A stretch of 64,000 nucleotides of DNA from Plantago elongata (lineage: Eukaryota > Streptophyta > Magnoliopsida > Lamiales > Plantaginaceae): assembly GCA_036897095.1 (NCBI GenBank), contig JAYMSP010000107.1, positions 1 to 64,000 of the forward strand. Reading direction: 5' to 3'. The notes beneath the pieces are model-generated. The model ran no database searches and was not told where the DNA came from. It was given only the letters and a program-made list of their open reading frames with translations. Below are positions 36,267 through 49,320 of the stretch, piece by piece. Position numbers and translations under genes: made by a program. Each line of letters opens with the position of its first letter. Position 1 is the stretch's first letter.

Positions 36267-39200
36267 TTAATCTGACACACTACTAACGAACTCCATGATC
36301 AGCTCCTCAAACAATAAGCTCTCTAATTCTCTGCAAATAATACTAGTCTCTTCCTCCAACCCCATCCATTTCCCTGCTCTTCCAAGGGCCTTCATGGACA
36401 AATCCCGGTCCTTTTCCTCATGTAATAGCATCTTCCACAATGCATCTTCAATGTTCTTGCGTTTCCAAGCTTCACTAAAACATCTCCTTGTAGAAGTTTC
36501 ACAGCCATTAGAGTTTGTGGCTGGATTAATAATGTCCATCAGACCGGCATTAATACGATCAAATAGGAGATGCCTTTCAGACTTTGGAAACGAAGTCTGT
36601 TTCCCATATTTCTTCTCCAACGACTCAAACACCATGTAGCTTATAGGGCATTCGATAGCATCACAATGTTTAAGATCCATGAATGATTTCATGCTACACA
36701 GCCCAGCCTCATCTAAAACATCAACCAGGTACGAGAAGTCTCTGCCCTCGTCAGACCACTTATGTATCTTCCTCTTGTCACAGCAGATATCATTAAAACC
36801 TTCCACAGAATCCTCATCACCGGAGACAACCATCACAGATCCTTCAGAATAAGTTTCGTCCGACTCAAAATCCAAATCTTGAAGTAGCAACAGCATATCT
36901 ACAAGTCATAAAATTGCAAGAGGTTGTTTAGGACAGAAGTTGCATAGAATTGGGTTAATAAAGGGGGTGTACTCATGTGACTCATGTTACACTGAAGATC
37001 ATACCGAAACTCTCGGAGCACTCTGAAAAATTAAGCTTCTGCGGTTCAAAGGACTCCAGAACTGATGCAGGACTCCGTTGATTGTTTCCCTTTATGTGAT
37101 CCTGAAACTCTCGGGGACTTGATCTAGAACAGCTTGAATCAGTAAAGTCTTGCTCGGAGATTTCCTTTAATGACAGTACCTGCTAACATGAAACATCAGC
37201 TTTGAGACAGTAATACACCACCAGAGGAGAACATAAACTTCTGAAATATGTTAGAACCAACTTTTTTAGTCACAGGAATGGAAACCAAGTTCTGTGAGTC
37301 GCAATGCTTCAACAGAACATATGGGTGCAAAATGCCATGTATCCCATTCTGAGATAGAGGTGAACTAGAGTGACTAAAAATCAGCAAACCAAATTGACCC
37401 CCCACATTAGTCTTGTTAACACAAATGATTGATGAAGGTAGTAGAGTCCTAGGATATTCTGGAATAAAATGAGAACAGTGGGATGACTAAGTTCTTGGCG
37501 GAGCTAGGACAAACTTTAAGTTTAAAATAAATTAGCATCTGGATCAATGTCTGATATACATGCTCCTGTCCTGAACAATGGGATAACAATAAATTTCTAA
37601 GTAATATGTTTGCCATGGAACGATAATGCATTGAGATCTCTGCACATGTTTCCATTGAAGTTTTGAGCAGTAATTTATCTGATTCGGATAAGATTTGAAT
37701 GTCATTCTTCTTCCCTGTGTGAGGTCCATAATAATAAAACCAAGTAGTGTCGAAACAAAACCATTATTATATGATCATCAGCACTACTTTTAATGAATTT
37801 GCGGCTAAACATCGCAGTAATCATATTAAATATAACTTACTATGATTGAGAACTTAACAATTATATATTTATATGATCATCAACACTGTATAAAGTACAA
37901 CGAAGTGCAGCTCAGTTGGTAAGGCGCTTCAACTCCAACCAATAGGTCGGGTTCGAGTCACTCTTTAGCCGTTTCAAACGAAAAAAATCAACACTGTATA
38001 AAGTGAATTTGGCGTTGAACATGCCTAATCACACAAGTATTCAGCATCTGCACAGTTACCATATTCAATACAGAACAAACAACTGTGCTAAATTCATCCT
38101 GCAAACTGTATTCTTGCAGAAACTCATCTAATTTTAGCGAGCTCAACTGGCATCTGTAACTTAATAAATATTCCAGTCAATTTATATAAGAGCATGATAT
38201 ATATTTCTAACCCAACAGAAACTAACCTCTTCGCTGAAAGATTCATGAAGATGAGAAGAAAGCTTATCTTCTATTGACACTGCACCAGGTCTGGATTCTG
38301 CTGGCAGCTCCGCACTGATGACAGAACAAACCATACTAAATGCCTCCGTACTGTCCAAGTTCTCATCATTTGCATATTCAGAAGTAGGATTACTGTTTGA
38401 CGACTTTGAGAGGTACGTTTCACCCATTTTATATGGATTGCCTTTCCCACACACATCAGGCATACTATAATCCGAACAAGCACATGGAAAGTAACTCTTC
38501 GATGAGTCAGATACTTCCAAAATCTCTGAATGAGCATCATCCATGCTAGTAGACAACTGCAACTGCATAAGGCCCCTGCCATCACTAGGTTCAACACTAT
38601 CTTTCTGTAAAATGTTTTGCTTCTTCGACTTATCTCTTCGGGAAAATAAATCAAGCTTCAAACTACGACCAATTCTACCAGATCTTGAATCCAAAGACCT
38701 ACCCACAAAATTCCTATTAGCCGAAACAAGCATTGTATCAATATTTTGGCCCCTCTCAAAAACTTTTGCATGGTCAATCTCTTTTGGAATCTTCCATTTT
38801 TCCAAATTTCTATTAAAAGATTCAACAGTCAGAGGTGACTTCGTGGGATATATATGTCGAGTACGGATGTAATCATTATAACTATGTATACGAGGAGAAG
38901 AAGGAACCCAAGCCTCAGGCTGGTTTATTGAGTAACATTCACCAATATATCCTGGTCTAATTACAGCTTCAGGATTGCCATTGCTCTTCTGTTGTTGGGA
39001 ATTCCTGTTCATTATTCTCTCACAACTAACATGACTGCCCTTGATGGACTTGATATTGCTGATTGCTGGCCCGTGGTGGATTTTTTCACCTGAGATTGTT
39101 TTAGGATGTACATCCAACTTGTTACCCTTGGAGCACGGTATAGATAATAATTCTGGAACTATAGCACCACCACTCGATTGACTCCTCACGCTCATTTGTA

Positions 39201-39474
39201 AAGCAGTTGATCTTGAGCAATTCTGAGAAGCAATATCATATTTATTCTTGGATACTCCAGGCAAAGTCTTTGCTGCAGGTGAATTCTTGCCATACATGCT
39301 ACAGGAGCGCCTAACAAAAATTTGATTTCCCTCACGTACACCAACCGAAGCAGCTTTTTCCACGTACCAATCAGATAGCACTCGGAATTGCTTATGCAAC
39401 GGCTCCTGGCAAGGAAGCTGCTCATTAAGGCCCATAAGCCTCGCAATAACACTTTCCGGCTGTTCGCTTGCCAT
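36267..39474 (-). CDS. TRM-type protein (VARLMGL motif, DUF4378)
   Basis: Complement of join(36267..36898, 37005..37179, 38060..38146, 38227..39474); 713 aa. The N terminus has PESVIARLMGLNE (residues 6-18), the VARLMGL motif; a long polar middle follows (exon 1, 416 aa). RSPASVLESFE in exon 3 matches the SPVSVLEP motif of this family. The last exon (about 210 aa) is the DUF4378 region with SYMVFESLEKKYG and acidic termini. TON1-recruiting-motif proteins bring the TTP complex or CSI proteins to cortical microtubules and affect cell shape and division plane. Exon 2 (87 nt) is the least certain; leaving it out also keeps frame. The start at 39474 is the first ATG and places the motif correctly. 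A SINE lies in the intron between exons 2 and 3. Confidence 0.85.
37879..38004 (+). mobile_element. Short SINE with perfect 18-bp target duplication
   Basis: The body at 37897-37986 is only 90 bp: A box in GCAGCTCAGTTGGTAAGGCG, B box in GGTCGGGTTCGAGTCACTC, tail GCCGTTTCAAACGAAAAAA. It is flanked by perfect 18-bp copies of ATCAACACTGTATAAAGT (37879-37896 and 37987-38004). This is the cleanest member of the family and looks recent. It lies in a TRM gene intron, in the sense opposite to the gene. Confidence 0.93.
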
Positions 39475-40330
39475 CTCTTTTAATCAATCCTTCATCTAAA
39501 TCAGCAAGTAACAAACACAAAATGCAAGAGAATCAATCTATGCTCTCATACTTCATACAAACAAGGAAAGTCAAAATAACATCAACTAGCTCACACACAT
39601 TTACGGTTCCTGTCAACACGTCTCGCGCGGCTTTAACTTTCCAGCTACAATATTCAACAACTTAACTTCCTTTCATGCTAAATGATTAACTCAGGATTGT
39701 AAACGAAAAGGAAAAATCATAGTTCAAAAGTAATAACAATCCCTCCAAATCCAACAAACAGCATTACAGCTATATAAATATAGATTTGAGCAACTAAATT
39801 TCGATTCACACGATGTTAACTTTCCAGCTACAATATTCAACAATCACACTTCATTTCAGGCTAAATGATTAATGCAGGATTCAGAACGAAAAGGAACAAT
39901 CATCATAATTCACAAAACTTATACCTCCATCCAATTCCAACAAATAGCAGTACAGTAATACGAATACACTGATACAGATTCGAGCAATTATTTAGATTCA
40001 TTCACCAAATACTGACCAGCAAAACAATCGACCGATCAAAAAATAAAACAATCGGACCGTACAATGTTCACTAGTAGTAAAACACGAAGAATCGTACCTA
40101 AACAGTGAAGAAAAAGCTAGAAACGAGATCTACAAACAGTCTCCTCCCGCCAAAATGACTGTACGGATACACTGTGAAGTAAGACGATAATCAGAACTAG
40201 GTTTAAGGTAATCGAGATGAAATGGTAATGATAGGATTTTACCGGAATCAGCTAGTGTCTTTTTCACCGCCGCCGTAGGAACGTTTGTTCCGGCCAAAAT
40301 TTGGAATCAGAGGCGACACATATGGCGTCA
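39475..40330 (-). other. Leader and promoter of the TRM gene
   Basis: No coding frame. Probably a 5' UTR with one or more introns, since the first in-frame ATG is at 39474 and the sequence remains moderately GC-balanced to about 40330. It contains a ~183-bp tandem duplication. Confidence 0.45.
39633..40000. repeat. 183-bp tandem duplication in TRM leader
   Basis: Units start TTAACTTTCCAGCTACAATA at 39633 and 39816 and share CTAAATGATTAA, GAACGAAAAGGAA and CCAACAAA landmarks in order, with moderate divergence. Confidence 0.88.
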
Positions 40331-41029
40331 ACGCGCGTATTTCGCTCTCGGTAAAGTTTGTAGTGTAGGTCTCTGTCTGTGTCGAATTTCGAAATCTAGG
40401 CCACCTACTTATTGGATTCGTTATTGGACACCTGCATTTTATGGTTTGTGAAAAATCGTGACATAAAGGAAAATCATGCCATAAATAAATTAAGGATCAG
40501 GTATTGAGCTTTTTTACTTCGGGCGGAAGAATTAAAACGGATTGGTATATAATTTGAATAGTATTTTTTAATTAAAATAAAAATTTTTGTACAAAATATT
40601 CGATTGGCCGCTACAGCATTATAACAAATAGGTCCTAGTCTTTGATTGGTGTTTTCGTAATTCAAGTTAACTTTAAATTTTGTTCAATTCAATTTTTACT
40701 TAGTTTACTTTTATGCTAAAATTAAATTCATTCCAATTCATTTCAGGCGAATAAAATACGGTATTTAAATATCATATATATAAATAGCCTATGTTTTTAA
40801 TTAGAAACCTAAAATGCATTTTTTCTATTTATAAAAAAACAGTAACACAAATAATATGATATTTTTATTAATAAAATTTTCTTAATAAGATCACTCCAGA
40901 TAGTAAATTTAAATATCATATGTCTACAAATATGTAAATAATTAGCTTTTATGTGATGGAAATTTAATTATTTTGAGAAAACAGTAGAAGTTTCTTCTAT
41001 TATCCGATTTAAGTATGATTTTTTTTATT

Positions 41030-41690
41030 TTCTTTTAAACGATATAAAATTATTCAATACTTTTCTTTTTAATCGAGAAATTCATATTGCTTTATGAAAG
41101 TGTAAATTGGATTCTCGAATACGTTATGCATGGATGGTATTCCTGGGAAATCTACTCCATTGTCATGATTTGATATCTAGTTTTTTATTTACTTTCTCTT
41201 AATTGTGAATCTGATACCAGTTGTATATCAACTTTGTTTAACATTAATTTTTCAGCTTTAATAATTTTTCTATATAAAACACATTGCATATACGTATAAT
41301 TTATTAAACAAGCTAGTAAAATAGCTAGTTGGTTTGAAAAGCTAATCAAGTTAGCTTGTTGTAAGAAGAGAAACTACCAACTAGCTTTTTAGCTAGTTTT
41401 GCTAAATAGAGCCATTGGAGTTAACATAAAAAGTAGTTGATAGCTTAATATTATCTAGTAGCTGGTTAGGTAGTTTTTTTTTTTTTAACAAACTAACTTG
41501 ATTAGCTTCTCAAACCAGCTAATTTTTCAGCTAGCTTATTTGAAAAGCTGCGAGTTCACGTAACGAGCTTTGTATGGAAAAAACTCATAGAACTGAAAAG
41601 GTAGCTGAAAATGTTGTGATAAACAAAACCATAATATGAATTATAAACTAGGAGACATAAATGAACATTCACTAAAATAAAATCAATTGA
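41030..41690 (+). repeat. Dispersed repeat, copy 1 (left of RPL15)
   Basis: Matches 45745-46170 in the same orientation over landmarks AATACTTTTCTTTTTAAT, CATGATTTGA, CGTATAATTTATTAAACAA, ATAGCTAGTTGG and ATAAACTAGGAGACATAAA. This copy is longer because it contains both arms of a foldback element. Confidence 0.85.
41305..41548. mobile_element. Foldback (MITE-like) element
   Basis: Left arm AAAGCTAATCAAGTTAGCTT within 41310-41385 is mirrored by AACTTGATTAGCTTCTCAAACC within 41475-41540. The arms are about 65 bp with ~90 bp between, and the transcript could fold to a long hairpin. The copy at 46 kb keeps only the left arm. Confidence 0.7.
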
Positions 41691-42610
41691 AGTTATCATA
41701 TTAGAATTTGTCAGATTTTAATGGGTTGGGTAGTATCCAGTAACAAGATTAGATATAACTACAAATGTTATATACAAAATGGTGTAAAGTATATGGTAAT
41801 TTTAAACCTACTACATAAACTTTGAAGACTTTAATATATAGTTTAGAATAAATTACTACTATTAGTATATTACGTTAGCTCTTTTTAAAATTTTATTTTA
41901 TTAAAAATAATTGACTTTTAATTAATTTTTTTATATTTTGTTTACATTTTTTTTAATAATAAATATGTTTTACTGAGATATTTTTATATATACTTCTTCA
42001 ATACCCATCAAATTTTGATGGGCCATAAACTAGCTGGTGTGAAAACAAATTCTATTGGGATCCTACAATCATATTTAACAGTTGGATGTCAATTATCAGG
42101 AAGATCCATTTTATGACAATAAGTTGTTAAGGGACTCATTTATATAGAATTTGAGTGTCCTTTATTCAATTGAAATTGATTTTTTTTTCACAAAATGTTC
42201 AATTTTAGTAAAGGAATAGCCGTTGCAACATAACAAACATACCTATAGCATTGATAACAAATGAAACCTTGCTCATTAGAAAGAGAGTAATTGTTGTTAG
42301 TCGTTCACATTAAATCATTTTTTTCATTAATAACGTCATTATCATACTTGCTTCTCCAAAAGTACCCGTAAATTTAAAGTAAAAACGGCAAGTGAGGTAA
42401 AATAGATTAAATGCATTGGTTGCTTCATGTTATTTTATGACGAACCTCTGTTTGTAAGTAGTATTTTTAATTTGTAAATAAATACATTGGTTATTTTAGC
42501 ACGAACTTGAAATATCCTGACATTGTTTATATGACATTCATACAAGAGCCTGAATATAAAGACTGTCGACTCGGTTTCGCATGAGTAGCGAAAAAGCCCG
42601 ATATACATAC

Positions 42611-42694
42611 ATAGGCCCAATTTCAGAAATAATGTAAACCTAATCTATATGGGCCAAGTACAGCCCAGTTTTAAAAACCCTGATTTTTTATATA
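42611..42694 (+). promoter_or_regulatory. RPL15 promoter: site II motifs, telo-like box, TATA
   Basis: Three site II (TGGGCC/TGGGCT) elements lie at 42614-42619 (reverse), 42650-42655 and 42662-42667 (reverse). A telo-box-like AAACCCTG follows at 42675-42682 and a TATA-like TTTTTATATATTG at 42684-42694. This combination is characteristic of plant ribosomal protein genes and growth-linked expression. Confidence 0.7.
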
Positions 42695-42761
42695 TTGTTC
42701 ATAAAACAGAAACCTTCAGCTCCCAATCTCTAACCTAGCGGCGCTTAACCTAGCTACCGAA

Positions 42762-44518
<1,757 letters not shown>

Positions 44519-44844
44519 ATCTCTTGAATCTCAAGTTTTCTTTTATAACTCAGTATGGAAGCCCTTTAATATTATTTTGGACAATTTTGGACTTGTATTT
44601 TTGTGAGTTTTTGATATTATTTAGACTTGTTATAATGGAATTTTACCTAGCAATGTTGAATCCTAAAGTTATAACATCGCAATTGGGCCTTTTCTGAGTT
44701 ATTTCCAACCCTTCTGTTATAATAACATCGCAGTTCATTACTTGTGCTCTCTCATTATTTGTTGTAACATCTCATTTCTTTATTTATGCTTTCATTCTTT
44801 TGTTCGATTATAGACTGTTTCTACGCCAATCCTCAGTTACAGTT

Positions 44845-45735
44845 CTATCTTCCAGCCATCTGTTCAATCCTCTTATTTTCGTAATGAGAATTTAGGTATT
44901 CTAAGAAGCTACAAACTTGATTGAAATTACCTGCAAGGAAGCAACTGCTGTCACACTCATCTCCAATTCTCTTAAGAATTGCTTCTGTTGACTTAACATG
45001 ATAGCCAACTCTGTTAGAAGATAACACATTCTCTCAACCTGGTCCACGGAGGAACAAAGAAACAAATAAACAGATTGCAAGTACAACTTCAGTTCGTGAT
45101 GTTTGACATTACAAGGCATCTACGATTTTACCAGTCGGTGCATGTCCAGGATAATGTACTGTATGTCGTTCATCACTGTCATTGCAGAGAGCATGGCATC
45201 CTCCACAGATATTACATCGGCCTGGGTGAAACATTATGTTCGGGAGAAGTGAGAAAATCTTGAGCAGAGCAAAAGCAGAATCATTTCATCTTAAAATTAG
45301 CAAAAATTAGTTTCCTTACCTCTGCATTGTCAACCAGAGGCATAGACTACAGAGTGATCCTACTGATAGTTTTCTAACCACCCTACCAACAGATGCAACA
45401 TTTTCAGGCTCAATTTTCGACCACTCATTGAGCAGGTTCCATCTGATACGGAAAGATATAATACATCTTGATCTCATGTTTGAGCCTTTGGATTTTTGCT
45501 CGTTTTTCTGCCATGGAGTTTCTCATGAGAGAGATCCTAGCCCATCCATTGAACAATGTTCTCTGCAGAAATCATGAACATGCATTTATGTTTGTTATTG
45601 CTATACATCAAGATTTAAGTGAGTTCCATTTGCCAAAAAACCTGAGCTACTCTCTTGATAGCAGCCATGAATGCCTCTCGTCTAGCATTAGCAAACATCC
45701 ACTGAACCTTGCTCCCCATATAGGTAATATTTTTG
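44845..45735 (-). pseudogene. QWRF-family (AUGMIN8-like) gene fragment
   Basis: Five minus-strand blocks follow the C-terminal half of a QWRF protein: GSKVQWMFANARREAF (the motif itself, QW then M in place of R, F), NGWARISLMRNSMAEKR, LNEWSKIEPENVASVGR, ADVISVEDAMLSAMTVM, and a last exon with QQKQFLRELEM and VASLQV. Splice signals still separate most blocks. The frame breaks at least twice, in the third block, and there is no N-terminal part: the fragment starts right at the dispersed repeat at 45745. QWRF proteins bind microtubules within the augmin complex or cortical arrays. This copy cannot make one. Confidence 0.8.
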
Positions 45736-45744
45736 TTACTTTTC

Positions 45745-46170
45745 GAACGTTTTTTTTGAAACGGTAGAAAACATTGAATACTTTTCCTTTTAATTGAGAA
45801 ATTCATATTATTTTATGAAAGTGTAATTTGGATCGGTATTCCTAGGAAAGCTACTCCACTCTCATGATTTGAAATTTAAGTTTTTATTTTCTTTTTTTAA
45901 TTGTGAAATTCGATACTAGTTGTACATTAGCCTGTTTACTACTAATTTTTCAGTTCAAATTGTATTTTTACAAAAAGAACTCATTACATAAACGTACAAT
46001 TTATTAAACAATCTAGCAAAATAGCTAGCTGATTAAAAAGCTAATCAAATTAGTTTGTTGAAAAAAAAAAATACCAGCTAAATGTTAAACTTGGAAGATT
46101 ATATAAATTATAAACTGGGGGACATAAATGAACTAATCTTCACTAAAATGAAATCGTCATATTAGAACTC
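45745..46170 (+). repeat. Dispersed repeat, copy 2 (right of RPL15)
   Basis: Matches 41030-41690 in the same orientation. It begins at a GTTTTTTTTGAAACGG run and lacks the right half of the foldback element present in copy 1. Together the copies form direct repeats about 4.5 kb apart around RPL15 and the QWRF fragment. Confidence 0.85.
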
Positions 46171-46403
46171 AGAATATTGTGTTTCATTCTCACTTGCCAT
46201 AAGTATTTAGCACATTATTATGTTTCCATTCAATCAAGTTTTCTACTAGTGAAAAAGTAATCGATATAGCCAAGCCTTGTAGTTGTGGGTGCCCAAACTC
46301 TGGTTTTGCATTCCACGTTACACTAGCATATGTTTGGAATGGGTCGGAAAGTGTATTATTTAGACTACAAATAATCTTCACTCATAATATTATCATCTCA
46401 ATT

Positions 46404-46521
46404 CACATTGCCTTGACAGCACAAACTTCAGTTGGTAATACGATTCACCTCCAACTATTAAATAGGTTGTCGGGTTCGAATCACCCTTTAACTGTTTCAA
46501 ACAAAAAAAAACACATTGCCT
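46404..46521 (+). mobile_element. Short SINE copy with target duplication
   Basis: Body about 46414-46511: TTCAGTTGGTAATACGATTC (A-box part), GTCGGGTTCGAATCACCC (B box), CTGTTTCAAAC plus A run. Flanked by CACATTGCCT at 46404-46413 and 46512-46521. Confidence 0.8.
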
Positions 46522-46839
46522 CGTTCATAAATGACATTTAAGATTAAACAACCCGAAGTATTGCACTTTATTACATGAACAGTTTAAATTGAATTAGAAT
46601 CAGAGAGAATTTCCTTGTGCTTGGTACCTCATAATAAGATCTGTATGGAAACATCTTTTATCAAAACCGCAGTCTACTCTATAATATTTGGACCAAACGG
46701 TGTGCAGCGTACGTGAACCCCCTAAACTTTAGGACTATTCGTGCCTTTTTCTCATAATCTTTCAACTGCCTTCCATAACTTGGTTTTCTGGTTGATGATA
46801 TAATTACTCTCGATCTTTCATGGCTAGCTGAATCCATAC

Positions 46840-48500
46840 GCAAATGGAAGAGGCAGAGATACTGAATAACAATCTTTGCTTCAGTGGCTGGCTCAAAGAG
46901 TAGTCTAGACCAGCTCTATACTTCTATGCGGCCCTTATCTGATAACAGGGTAATGCAGGAAGAGAGAAATTTGCAGTGTCCGAGCATCACAGAATGAAAA
47001 TCAACAAGTAAGGGAAAAGTACCACACTAAGTTACTACCACATCCTGACATCCTATCATTCAAATCCATCCTATTCAAATAGGGTCACTGGTTCCAAGAA
47101 GGCAAGAACCCTTAAATTTCTAGCATATATTATGCAGAATAAATGGGGTTCATGATACATAATACTCGACATTTATTTTACTAGCAAGAGCAAACAAAGT
47201 GCTGCAGAAAGAAAAGAAAAAAGGGAAACCATCATAGTTACCTGTTTAAATATAGATGGAATAAGTAGAGGGCTATTAACATCACCAGGCCTAGTAGTGT
47301 CTTCACAGAGGGACCAAGCTGTATAACATCCTGCATCATTCGAAAGGTTGATACAACTTACAATCAGACTCCACATATTTTCAGATTAGCCAAAAGATCT
47401 ATAAATGGAAAAAGAGGAGATCGTCGACAGACTAATCTGAAGAAATCGTCTCAACATTGGAACTCCAAGTTTCTATAGGAAAATAGAGAGTCAGAGAGTA
47501 GAATAAAACAAGTCATCAAGAGCAAATGGAAGCTCAACTTGGTCTCGAACAAAAAACAAGCTTCTCTCTCTTCCAAATTTTCCTTTTTATTATGACCATA
47601 CTTGCCACTCATAATTCATGATACTTTTTGCACATTCTGTGTAGTATTAGTGATGTTTGTCAGCGCAAATCTCACAGGAGCAACTATGAGAATTTTCTCA
47701 TATAATTGAAGTGCTTCAAATTGACGTTTCAAAAAAAAAAAAGTACTTCAAATTGATGTTGTGGTGAGGTATCCCAGGATGAGGATTCAATAATTATTTC
47801 CTTCAAACAGAGTGTAAAGGATTACTTGTTTGATGCAAGAGTAGGGCGTTTAGGCTACCTGATACTTGGGCATGAACCCCCAATCGTCTTCAAGTAGCTC
47901 TTCCAGTAGAGGACACTCAAATAATCAAATTCAGCCTTCAGGTAGGTGAACGAACATATACATAGTTCTCTATAAAGGACCTGAGCCAGCATGAATGCCT
48001 GCAGAATGTAACCAGCAAGAAGTGTGAGAAGATACTTGATTAATGTTAAACTATTTGTTAGTCATAGTGGAATGAATGGCCAAAGAGGGAAACACCATCT
48101 ACTAAGAATTGGGCCTGTGACTGCCCAATTTTCTTTATTGATGCACACTAAATATCACAAGACTTGTAGAGTTCTGTTTAAATCCTCGACAACATGAACC
48201 TCCGACAAGACACATGCCATCTGGTTTCCTTGTCTGATATGTAAAAACTTGAATTTGTTCAAAGCAGGTTAAATTAAATGGGATAAACAGAAAAAATAGA
48301 ACCTACTTTTTAACTATGTAGCAAACAACATGAGAATCAAGTATGGAACCCTCAATCAGTTCAAAGAGGATGGTCGTAAGCTAGATATTAACATTGATTT
48401 CATCAAATCTGATTCAAAGTTAGACCTTATGTACAACAAAATCTCAACTTCAGAAGCACACAGGATCACTCTCACTGTAGGATTACTAACATACTTCATA
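46840..48500 (-). pseudogene. Partial decayed copy of the FAD oxidoreductase gene
   Basis: Collinear on the minus strand with exons 18, 17, 16, 15, 9 and 8 of the intact gene at 55.6-61.5 kb, including intron sequence (for example AGAATAAAACAAGTCAT of intron 14). Exons 10-14 and 1-7 are missing, and exon 18 is fused to exon 17 by a deletion. Several small indels also interrupt the remaining exons. It is a DNA-level duplication, not a retrocopy, because introns are retained. Confidence 0.9.
47709..47760 (+). mobile_element. Possible tail-only SINE insertion
   Basis: A 20-bp sequence AAGTGCTTCAAATTGACGTT is repeated with two changes at 47741-47760. Between the copies is only TCAAAAAAAAAA, the tail of the short SINE family. 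It lies within the FAD-oxidoreductase pseudogene. Confidence 0.55.
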
Positions 48501-49320
48501 AACCAATCACCAAACTTAGTACAAATCCAATAAGAATAACAGAAAGATCAGAAGACAGATGGAAAATAGCCGAATACCTGTATAATCATCAGTCACCTGC
48601 GATTGATAAGATAGGATCGATCAGGTATTAGAAAATGTGAGAATATAGTACAGGCCTACAGGTGATGATTGAGAAATTTACCTGTATGCATGACTGATTG
48701 TACCAGTTGCTGACAGCTTGTACAGTTTACACGGTCATATTACCTTAGTAAAGGTAACTACTTAAACCGGTAAGTTGGTAACTAAGTAAAGCGTATTCAC
48801 TAACTAAACGAGCTAATGCTGATTAGCTCCAATTCTCCAAAAGCACCTTAGAGTGTCTGAATATTACAACAAGATTTATGTAGAGACTCACTATCAATCA
48901 CAAACAACCATAATCTAGGAAAAACTGAATCACATTACACGCCTTGAAAATTAGAAATAGTAACGCATAATCGTATACAATAAATTAACACATCACTTTA
49001 TTCATCTTGAAAATTATCAAAAGGTATATCAAACACCCATACATGATACATATGAACATGCTATTCTTTCTTATTGCAAGTTACAAAACCACCAAACGTC
49101 ATAATCAGATGTTTTGTTACACCATATATAATCATAGCATTTCCTTGGCAACAAACCCAAGTATTTCCCTGGCAACAAACCCAAGGAACACCTACATAAC
49201 TGTTAACCAAAGAAAGTACACTGAAATAAAAAAAAACAAAACCTAGCATAAGCTGTAGCAGGTTACATGCTTATTCCGCATCAGTAGATTCCGTCCATAC
49301 AAAGATCAGAATACAACTTC
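48500..49320. other. Spacer downstream of NFS1
   Basis: No gene seen. A 24-bp tandem duplication (TTTCCTTGGCAACAAACCCA, two copies) lies at 49139-49187 in the 3' flank of NFS1. Confidence 0.5.

Larger units (their letters stand above)
40340..42600. other. AT-rich spacer with repeats
   Basis: No gene seen. It contains one copy of a dispersed repeat (41030-41690) with a foldback element inside. Confidence 0.6.

Noticed and set aside
44845-45735. Intact short QWRF gene
   Set aside because: The frame breaks at least twice and the N-terminal half is absent.
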